A program made the translations under genes and the position numbers. Source: CAZJLP01 sp964546955 (lineage in GTDB: Bacteria > Verrucomicrobiota > Verrucomicrobiia > Opitutales > Opitutaceae). From it: a DNA stretch of 40,496 nt. Location: contig CAZJLP010000047.1 in assembly GCA_964546955.1 (NCBI GenBank), positions 1 to 40,496 of the forward strand, in the 5' to 3' direction. This document shows positions 16,086 to 22,820 of the stretch, piece after piece (the stretch's first letter is position 1; each line of letters starts with the position of its first letter). The notes under the pieces are model-generated. The model had not been told where the DNA came from. It was given only the letters and a program-made list of their open reading frames with translations, and did no database searches.

Positions 16086-17293
16086 GTGGGGGCAAAGCGG
16101 TAGTTTCGTCGGCCGAGGCCGGCGGTGAGTTTGCGACCGAGCACCACGAACGGAACAACGAGGACGGCGATTATCCCGATCCAGCGCGCGAGCTGTAGCG
16201 GCGCCGACCAGGTTTCGCTAAGTTGCCAGAAGACCGTCGCCACCACGTTCACGAGCGAAAGGGGAACTAAAAACTTCCAGGCAAATCGCATGAGCTGATC
16301 CATGCGCAGGCGGGGAAGCGTGGCGCGGATCCAGATGAAGCTCACGAGCAGGCCGATGAGTTTGACCCCAAACCAGAGGTAAGAAGGCAGAAAATTCAGA
16401 AATGCGAACGGCGCCTGCCAGCCGCCCAGAAACAAGGTTACACCGAGTCCGCACAACGCGCACATGCCGAAGTACTCGGCCATGAAGAAAAGGGCGTATT
16501 TGAAGCCGGAGTACTCTGTGAGATGTCCAGCCACGAGTTCGCTCTCTGCTTCAGGAAGGTCGAAAGGGGAGCGGTTCGATTCCGCGAGAGCGGAGACCAT
16601 AAAAGTCAAGAAAGCGGCAAATCCGCAGGGGCTGAAAACGTGCCAGTCGGGAAAGAACCCCAGAGTCGTCCCGCCTTGACCGATGACGATCCGCGCCGGT
16701 GAGAGCGTGCCCGCCATCATTACGATAGGGACGACCGAGAGCAGCAGGGGAAGTTCGTAGCTGATGAGTTGCGCGAGCGCGCGCATGGCCGCCAGGAGCG
16801 AGTATTTGTTGTGGCTGGCCCAGCCCGCCATGAAGATCGCCAGCTCGGTCGAGGCGCTCGCGGCGAAGAAGTACAGGAGCCCTGAGTCGAGCTGAAGTGG
16901 GACGAGGTGCCGGCCGAAGGGAATTACCGCAAAGGTCAGCAGCGAAAACGCGACCAGTGCCACCGGGGCGAGGAAATGCAATACGGGATCTGCGGCGCGC
17001 GGCACGATATCTTCTTTCGTTAGCATCTTGATGCCATCCGCGAACGGTTGGAGGCAGCCGAACGGGCCCGTGCGGTTTGGGCCCGGCCGGTTTTGAATCC
17101 GACCGAGAATTTTTCGCTCTGCCAGAGTCAGGAAGGCGAAGAGCAGGCCGAATACGCTCAGGATGCTCGCGATGGCGAGCGCGCTATTTGCAATCCAGCG
17201 CACGGGGTCCGGCAAGGAGCCCGTTGCCCAGTCGCGGAGCACGACGGGCAGCCGTTCGAGAAAATTTTCTGCGGCGAAAACGACGGTGCTCAT
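16082..17293 (-). CDS. nuoH: Complex I subunit H (quinone-site membrane subunit)
   Basis: A 403-aa subunit that links the peripheral arm to the membrane arm and lines the quinone cavity. Family motifs are AERKILGRIQNRPGPNRTGP near residues 58-77, the ADGIKMLTKED loop, and ESNRSPFDLPEAESELVAGH with the following TEYSG. ATG 17293 was chosen because it overlaps the nuoI stop and precedes a normal N-terminus; the longer open frame upstream reads through nuoI in another frame. The gene order here is I-H, reversed from the common H-I. Confidence 0.95.
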   Translation of the reverse strand: MSTVVFAAENFLERLPVVLRDWATGSLPDPVRWIANSALAIASILSVFGLLFAFLTLAERKILGRIQNRPGPNRTGPFGCLQPFADGIKMLTKEDIVPRAADPVLHFLAPVALVAFSLLTFAVIPFGRHLVPLQLDSGLLYFFAASASTELAIFMAGWASHNKYSLLAAMRALAQLISYELPLLLSVVPIVMMAGTLSPARIVIGQGGTTLGFFPDWHVFSPCGFAAFLTFMVSALAESNRSPFDLPEAESELVAGHLTEYSGFKYALFFMAEYFGMCALCGLGVTLFLGGWQAPFAFLNFLPSYLWFGVKLIGLLVSFIWIRATLPRLRMDQLMRFAWKFLVPLSLVNVVATVFWQLSETWSAPLQLARWIGIIAVLVVPFVVLGRKLTAGLGRRNYRFAPT

Positions 17294-17907
17294 CGGACTG
17301 TGTGCGCCGTCTGGCCCACCTGAGCGGGAGTTTTCGCCGTTGCTGCGCCCTTGGCCGCTGCAGCACGGGCTTTCTCCTCCGCTGCCTTGCGGTCGGCGGC
17401 GAGCCGCGTATCGACTTCGCTGGCTTCGGAGGGACGAATGGAATGGAAATAGCTGTTCGGCTTGGCGAGGTGTTCCTTCTGTAGAAGCAATGCCTGGAAG
17501 CGGTCGCGCGTTGCGATCTCGTATACCTGATCCATTTTGATGGAGTCGAAAGGACAGACTTCCGCGCAAATTTGGCACCCCATGCACACGGAGGCATCAA
17601 TGGTGAAGACGGCGGGATACAGCTGCATTTTCCCCCCGGCGTCCGTTTTCTTGTCCTTGCTCTTCTCGATGTAAATGCACTGCGCTGGGCACTCTTTCTC
17701 GCAGATCTGGCAGGCGACACAGCGCAGCGTGCCCAGCGGATCATTTTCATCGTCGCAGACGAGAAATGGAAAACTGCGGTAGGTCTCTGGTAAAATCGTC
17801 TTTTGCTCAGGGTACTCCGTCGTCACGAGCCGCTTGGGATCGTGAAAGCTTCCGACGAAATTTTTCGCCGTGACTGCGAGACCTTGAATGAGTCCTGAAC
17901 CGAGCAT
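17290..17907 (-). CDS. nuoI: Complex I subunit I (two [4Fe-4S] clusters) with basic Ala-rich tail
   Basis: A 205-aa TYKY-type subunit that carries clusters N6a and N6b between the input module and the quinone site. The two ferredoxin motifs are CVACQICEKECP near residue 63 and CMGCQICAEVCP near 108. After the usual fold ends, near residue 163, there is an extra tail of about 40 residues rich in Ala, Lys and Glu that resembles no FeS segment and is probably helical or disordered. It is preceded by the only sizeable gap in the nuo cluster (126 bp) and overlaps nuoH. Confidence 0.95.
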   Translation of the reverse strand: MLGSGLIQGLAVTAKNFVGSFHDPKRLVTTEYPEQKTILPETYRSFPFLVCDDENDPLGTLRCVACQICEKECPAQCIYIEKSKDKKTDAGGKMQLYPAVFTIDASVCMGCQICAEVCPFDSIKMDQVYEIATRDRFQALLLQKEHLAKPNSYFHSIRPSEASEVDTRLAADRKAAEEKARAAAAKGAATAKTPAQVGQTAHTVR

Positions 17908-17933
17908 GGGAAGACGAATTATGAATCAAGAAT

Positions 17934-18017
17934 GGATAATGCAGGATGGAGCCGCGGAGCAGAGGAAAGGGGCGAGAGATTCAGGGAGTTCTTGAGTTTC
18001 TTCATTCTGCATCCTCC
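17934..18017 (-). repeat. Imperfect inverted repeat in the nuoD-nuoI gap
   Basis: The plus-strand segment GGATAATGCAGGATG (17934-17948) matches the reverse complement of 18003-18017 at 12 of 15 positions. It lies in the 126-bp gap between nuoD and nuoI. In the polycistronic RNA it could fold into a hairpin with a ~54-nt loop and act as a processing or stability site between the nuoABCD and nuoIHJKLMMN segments. No T-run follows, so a terminator is unlikely. Confidence 0.35.
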
Positions 18018-18033
18018 GCTTCTCATTTGCCTT

Positions 18034-19206
18034 TCACCGGTCCACTTCCCCCAGGACAATGTCGATGCTGCCTAGTATGATGACGGAATCTGCGACGGTA
18101 TGGCCGACACACAGATCCTCGAGGATGGTCAGGTTAACAAAGGAAGGAGGCCGCACTCGGTAACGGTACGGATTGGGGCCGCCGTCACTCACCAGGTAGA
18201 AGCCGATTTCGCCTTTCGGACCTTCGATGCGTCCGTACGCTTCGCCCACTTTGGGGCGGAGACCGCGGAGTTTCGCCTTGGGATCCATCACGGGTCCGGC
18301 CGGGATTCCACTCAAGGCTTGACGAAGGATGGAGAGGGATTCGCGCATCTCCAACATGCGCACCATGTAGCGATCGTACACATCTCCGTGCTCTCCCAAA
18401 GGAACGCGGAAGGGGAAGTGGGAATACAGGCCGTACGGTTCCGCTTTCCGGAGGTCGTACGCGACGCCCGACGCGCGGAGCATCGGCCCGGTAATACCTG
18501 CTGAGACGGCGAGGGCGGCGGAGAGGCAGCCGACACCTTGGGTGCGGGCCATAAGAATCTCGTTTCCGGTGATCAGCGCCTCATACTCGTCGAGGAAGGA
18601 TCCGTAGCCTTCGACCACCGATTGCGCAGCGGCAAGCCACGCGGCGGACGGGTCGACACGACAGCCTCCGAAGCGCTGAAAGTTGCACATCATGCGGGAG
18701 CCACTCAGGGATTCGAAGAGATCGAGTATCTTTTCCCGCTCCCGAAAGGCGTACATCAGCGGCGTGCCGCTGCAGCCGCAGTCCTGAAGGAGAAATCCCG
18801 CCAAACAGGTGTGATTGAGCAGCCGGGTGAGCTCTGCCAGTATGATTCGGAGGTACTCGGCCCTCTCCGGCACGACGAGCCCCGCCAGTTTCTCGACGCT
18901 CAGCGCGTACGCCCAGTTGTTGGTCATCGAACACAAGTAATCGAGCCGGTCGGTGTACGGCATGGATCCGAGATAGCTGGTGTTCTCCGCCAGTTTCTCG
19001 TGGTTGCGATGAAGGTACCCGAAGACGGGCTTCAGTTTGACGATCGTTTCGCCGTCCAGCGTGGCCACCATCCGAAAGACCCCGTGGGTCGAGGGGTGGT
19101 GCGGTCCCATCGAGACCTCCAGCAGATCGCCGTGCGGAGGCAACGATCCCACCGGTCCGACAATCAACTCTGGCGACCCGGACCCTACTGTGGCTTCGCC
19201 GATCAT
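18034..19206 (-). CDS. nuoD: Complex I subunit D (49-kDa type, quinone-site)
   Basis: A 390-aa subunit related to the [NiFe]-hydrogenase large subunit that forms the quinone-binding pocket with NuoB and NuoH. Visible signatures are MGPHHPSTHGVFR near residue 33, GYLHRNHEKLAE near 63, YTDRLDYLCSM near 84 and the C-terminal DIVLGEVDR, which ends in the typical single aspartate/arginine and lacks hydrogenase cysteines. ATG 19206 overlaps the nuoC stop by 4 bp; the longer open frame upstream overlaps nuoC and is not used. Confidence 0.95.
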   Translation of the reverse strand: MIGEATVGSGSPELIVGPVGSLPPHGDLLEVSMGPHHPSTHGVFRMVATLDGETIVKLKPVFGYLHRNHEKLAENTSYLGSMPYTDRLDYLCSMTNNWAYALSVEKLAGLVVPERAEYLRIILAELTRLLNHTCLAGFLLQDCGCSGTPLMYAFREREKILDLFESLSGSRMMCNFQRFGGCRVDPSAAWLAAAQSVVEGYGSFLDEYEALITGNEILMARTQGVGCLSAALAVSAGITGPMLRASGVAYDLRKAEPYGLYSHFPFRVPLGEHGDVYDRYMVRMLEMRESLSILRQALSGIPAGPVMDPKAKLRGLRPKVGEAYGRIEGPKGEIGFYLVSDGGPNPYRYRVRPPSFVNLTILEDLCVGHTVADSVIILGSIDIVLGEVDR

Positions 19207-19850
19207 GACTTTATCCCTCCCGCAGCGACAGGGCGGTGGCGCTTTGCTTTTGCCATCACTTCGTTGTGGGCGGTCGGCTCCCACTCGTAGTCGTCCGGCT
19301 CGATGTAGTCTTTCCTCATGGGATGATCCTTAAAATCGTCCCACATCAGGATGCGTCTAAGATCGGGGTGCCCCTCGAAAACGACGCCAAAGAGATCGTA
19401 GACTTCGCGTTCCTGGAATTCGCAGGAGCGCCACACAGGTGTCAACGACGGCAGCGTGACATTCGCCCTTCGATCGTTGCTTCGCAACCGGAGAATGACC
19501 CCTGTTTGAGGGAGGGTCATCGAATACAGGTGGTAGACCACTTCGAGGAAGCCGGGCTCGATGCGTTTCACCTTTTGCTCCGCCGTTTTCGTCGTGCCAT
19601 CGGCCGCAACGACGAGTGTTTTGACTGTATCCAGGACTTCGCGTTCGGGCCAATCGATGCCGGTCACATTCGAACAATAGTCGAGACGCAACCGTGGGTC
19701 GTCTCGGAGAAAATGCGCGATCTCTTTGGCGCGGCCCGCATCGATGAGCAGCGAATGTTGCGCTGAAGGCGAAGGATTGGAGATGACGGCAAGCTTCGCG
19801 GAGGGAAAACGAACCAGAAGGCGCGCGCGGATCTGTTCAAGGGTTTCCAT
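19203..19850 (-). CDS. nuoC: Complex I subunit C (30-kDa type)
   Basis: A 215-aa peripheral-arm subunit. The diagnostic motif EREVYDLFGVVFEGHPDLRR lies near residues 147-166, followed by LMWDDFKDHPMRKDY. It is separate from nuoD, not fused as in E. coli. The start lies 4 bp after the nuoB stop and the stop overlaps the nuoD start. Confidence 0.95.
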   Translation of the reverse strand: METLEQIRARLLVRFPSAKLAVISNPSPSAQHSLLIDAGRAKEIAHFLRDDPRLRLDYCSNVTGIDWPEREVLDTVKTLVVAADGTTKTAEQKVKRIEPGFLEVVYHLYSMTLPQTGVILRLRSNDRRANVTLPSLTPVWRSCEFQEREVYDLFGVVFEGHPDLRRILMWDDFKDHPMRKDYIEPDDYEWEPTAHNEVMAKAKRHRPVAAGGIKS

Positions 19851-19854
19851 GGGC

Positions 19855-20493
19855 TTATGACTTCGGCTCCGTCACCGCAGCCGGCGGCTGCCATAATTCG
19901 GGGTTTGCCGGCGGATCGATGTCGTGTGGTCCGTGATTCGGTACCAGGCAGTCGCAATGCGGACCGCTTTGGAGATGCCGCGGAGCGTCGTGGCCGAAGA
20001 TGGTTTGTCCGCGAATCTTTTCCTGCAATTGCATCAATCCGTGGAGCAGGGCCTCCGGACGCGGCGGGCAGCCGGGGATGTAGAGATCGACCGGGATGAA
20101 GCGATCGATCCCCTTGAGAACATTGTAGCCCTGTTTGAACGGCCCGCCCGAAATGGCGCACGCTCCCATCGCGATGCAGTACTTTGGCTCAGGCATTTGA
20201 TTCCACAGTCGCACAACGGACGGCGCCATCTTCTTTGTGACTGTCCCCGAAACGATCAGAAGGTCGGCTTGGCGCGGCGATGGTCGGAAGACTTCCGAAC
20301 CGAATCGGGCGATGTCGAAGCGCGCCATCGACGCGGCAATCATCTCGATGGCGCAGCAGGCGAGTCCAAACTGCAAAGGCCAGATGGAGTGGCTTCGGCC
20401 CCAGTTGTAGAGGTCTTCGAAAGTCGTGAGCAGAATTCCGTGGCGACGTAGCTCGTCCCGGTCGGCCTGGGAGATTGTTGGAGTGGAATTCAT
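19855..20493 (-). CDS. nuoB: Complex I subunit B (cluster N2)
   Basis: A 212-aa PSST-type subunit that binds the terminal [4Fe-4S] cluster N2. The adjacent cysteines are in FGLACCAIEM near residue 50, with further ligands in MGACAISGGPF and YIPGCPPRPEAL. I chose ATG 20493 because it overlaps the nuoA stop in the ATGA pattern seen throughout the cluster; ATG 20499 adds two residues. After the usual end of the family there is a ~40-residue polar C-terminal tail with CDC and several prolines. Confidence 0.94.
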   Translation of the reverse strand: MNSTPTISQADRDELRRHGILLTTFEDLYNWGRSHSIWPLQFGLACCAIEMIAASMARFDIARFGSEVFRPSPRQADLLIVSGTVTKKMAPSVVRLWNQMPEPKYCIAMGACAISGGPFKQGYNVLKGIDRFIPVDLYIPGCPPRPEALLHGLMQLQEKIRGQTIFGHDAPRHLQSGPHCDCLVPNHGPHDIDPPANPELWQPPAAVTEPKS

Positions 20494-20861
20494 TTCCATT
20501 CGAGATGACCGTTGCCCCAAGCCCAAACCAAACCCTCCGCCAGCATCAGGACGAAAATCAGCATCGCAAGCAGGGCGCCGGTGGGCAGGGCCGTCAGTGT
20601 GACGGCAAAGGGAAGAAGAAAAATCACCTCAACGTCGAAAATCAGGAATAGAATAGCGTAGAGGTAGTAGTGCGCCTTGAACTGGATCCACGCATCGCCT
20701 TTGGGCGGAACTCCGCATTCGTAGATGTCGTTCTTCGATGAACTCGGTTTTGGCGGTTGGAAGAAGCGGAACCAGAGGCGAGCCACCATTAGCATCACCA
20801 CCGGAAACGCTACCGCCGCCAGAAGGAACAGGCTAAGGAACGCATAGGACGGTTCGTTCAT
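20490..20861 (-). CDS. nuoA: Complex I subunit A
   Basis: A 123-aa three-helix membrane subunit with the signature loop KNDIYECGVPP, which holds the conserved cysteine, and FDVEVIFLLPFAV in TM2. ATG 20861 gives a standard N-terminus that leads straight into TM1; an upstream in-frame start at 20933 adds 24 residues with no family similarity. It is the first gene of the cluster. About 220 bp separate it from the malic enzyme gene on the same strand. Confidence 0.93.
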   Translation of the reverse strand: MNEPSYAFLSLFLLAAVAFPVVMLMVARLWFRFFQPPKPSSSKNDIYECGVPPKGDAWIQFKAHYYLYAILFLIFDVEVIFLLPFAVTLTALPTGALLAMLIFVLMLAEGLVWAWGNGHLEWK

Positions 20862-21034
20862 AGTGGAGTAGCTGGCGCATGATGCCCGAATCCCATTAAC
20901 TTGGCTCAGGATTCCTTGGCAGAAGCTGCGCATTTCTTGCTCAGAGGCTCGATCACTCCCTCTCAGTCTCCCGCGGATGGGCGAGGCGCGACGTCATGCT
21001 CTTCAGCCGCGACCGACGATCGAGAGGTGCGCAA

Positions 21035-21062
21035 CTCAAAACACAAAACGCAAAACCCAAAA
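21035..21062. repeat. Four CNCAAAA heptads upstream of nuoA
   Basis: On the plus strand this reads as four consecutive 7-mers CTCAAAA, CACAAAA, CGCAAAA and CCCAAAA; on the transcribed (minus) sense it is TTTTGNG four times. The variable base takes each of the four nucleotides once. It begins 22 bp beyond the maeA stop, in the maeA-nuoA gap. No function is known to me. Confidence 0.6.
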
Positions 21063-21083
21063 TCAATCGCGCCGAATCACATG

Positions 21084-22754
21084 CTACACATACTCGCGGT
21101 ATACCGGCACAAACATCCGCTCGCGCAGCGACTCCATCAGATCGCTCGGCTTCGGGGTCGTAGCCAATCCTGCTCCGTAAGCCTCTTCTGCCACGGCCGC
21201 CGCAATCCGCAGCGAGACGTCGCGAATCTTCGTTAGTGCCGGGTACACTCTTCCCAGCGCGAGATCTTCCGGCGTGACCATTGCTGCCAGCGTGTATGCG
21301 GCGCGCAGAAACATGCGCTCGGTCACTTGGCGCGCTCCGGTCGCCAAAGCGCCAAAACCTACGCCGGGAAAGATATAGATGTTGTTTCCCTGCCCGGAAA
21401 CAAAACGCCGACCGTTCATTTCGAACGGCGGAAAAGGACTGCCGCTCGCAAAGACCGCGCGCCCGTTTGTGCACACATACGCTTCTTCCGCGGAGCACTC
21501 CGCTTTTGATGTGGGATTGGAGAGTGCGAACACAATCGGGCGTTCGTTAAGCCGAGCCATCGTGGCCAAGACTTCCGGCGTAAACGTCGAAGGCATTCCG
21601 GATACCCCAATCAAGGCCGTGGGTTTGATCGCTCGTATCGCCTCGCCCAACGATTCGACGAAAGGGTGTTCGTGGGCGTAAGGAACCTTATGCTCAGCAA
21701 GGTCACTCCGCGCTTTTACGACCAGACCTTTTGAGTCGACGAACCAGCAGCAGCGGCGAGCCGTCGCTTCGGACATTCCATGGGCAACTGCCGCCGCGAC
21801 AAACAGGTCGGCGATGCCCGTTCCCGCTTCGCCCGCTCCCAGAAAGAGGAGACGTTGATCGGGCAGCATGCCGCCGGTCAGACGAAGCGCTGCAATGATG
21901 CCGGCCAGCGCGACCGCGGCGGTGCCCTGGATGTCGTCGTTGAAGCTAGGCAACCGCTGCCGGTACTGCTTGAGCAGTCGGAAGGCGTTGGAGTTTCCGA
22001 AGTCTTCCCACTGAAGCAACGCATGCGGAAAAACGGTGGTAACCGCGTCGACAAACTCCGCAAGGAAGGCGTCATAGACGGCTCCCCGGGCACGTCGTTC
22101 CCGGATGCCAATGTAGAACTCTCCGTTCAGGAGCTCCTCGTTGTTCGTTCCGACGTCCAGCGTAATAGGGAGTGTGTAGTAGGGATGTACGCCGGCGCAG
22201 GCCGTATACAAGGCAAGCTTGCCGACCGGGATGCCCATGCCGAGCGCGCCCAGGTCCCCGAGCCCGAGAATGCGTTCGCCATCGGTGACGACGATGAGCC
22301 GGGCTCCTTCATGCGGCCATGAGCGCAGAATCTCCGCGATGCGTCCGCGTTCAGAAAGGGTGATAAAGAGCCCTCGTGAACGCCGGAAGATCGCACCGTA
22401 CTCGAGGCAAGCCTGCCCGACGGTAGGGGTATAGATGAGCGGCACCATCTCCTCCAGGTGCTCGGTTACGAGCCGATAGAATAAAACTTCGTTTCGATTC
22501 TGAAGATTGGTGAGGTAAATGTATTTTTCGAGAGGATCGGTTTTGCGGCGCACCGCCGCCAAGCTGCGGGTGACTTGCTCGTCGAGGGTGAAGACGCGTG
22601 GCGGCAACAAGCCCCGTAGACCCAATGCATCTCGTTCCTTGTCCGTGAACGCTGTGCCCTTGTTGAGCAACGGATCCGCCAACAGCGCCGGGCCGCGTTG
22701 ATGCAGCGGCAGACCCCAGGGAGACAATCCCGACGCTGGGTTGAACGAAACCAT
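21084..22754 (-). CDS. maeA: NAD-type malic enzyme
   Basis: Oxidatively decarboxylates malate to pyruvate with NAD+. The 556-aa length matches the large E. coli MaeA/eukaryotic type and not the shorter MaeB type. Key segments are YTPTVGQACLEYG near residue 110, GLGDLGALGMGIPVGKLALY with the catalytic lysine near 178, metal ligands in QWEDFGNSNAF and FNDDIQGTAA, the nucleotide-binding LGAGEAGTGIADL near 305 and ALSNPTSKAECS near 410. It lies upstream of nuoA on the same strand. Pyruvate made here would be the substrate of the NifJ enzyme encoded at 2647-6273. I see no separate promoter for nuoA, so co-transcription is possible. Confidence 0.95.
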   Translation of the reverse strand: MVSFNPASGLSPWGLPLHQRGPALLADPLLNKGTAFTDKERDALGLRGLLPPRVFTLDEQVTRSLAAVRRKTDPLEKYIYLTNLQNRNEVLFYRLVTEHLEEMVPLIYTPTVGQACLEYGAIFRRSRGLFITLSERGRIAEILRSWPHEGARLIVVTDGERILGLGDLGALGMGIPVGKLALYTACAGVHPYYTLPITLDVGTNNEELLNGEFYIGIRERRARGAVYDAFLAEFVDAVTTVFPHALLQWEDFGNSNAFRLLKQYRQRLPSFNDDIQGTAAVALAGIIAALRLTGGMLPDQRLLFLGAGEAGTGIADLFVAAAVAHGMSEATARRCCWFVDSKGLVVKARSDLAEHKVPYAHEHPFVESLGEAIRAIKPTALIGVSGMPSTFTPEVLATMARLNERPIVFALSNPTSKAECSAEEAYVCTNGRAVFASGSPFPPFEMNGRRFVSGQGNNIYIFPGVGFGALATGARQVTERMFLRAAYTLAAMVTPEDLALGRVYPALTKIRDVSLRIAAAVAEEAYGAGLATTPKPSDLMESLRERMFVPVYREYV

Positions 22755-22820
22755 GACCCATTCTAGCTGAAGTGGTGATGTCTGCCTCCGCGGTTCTTGC
22801 CGTATACTATGCGCCTTTGG

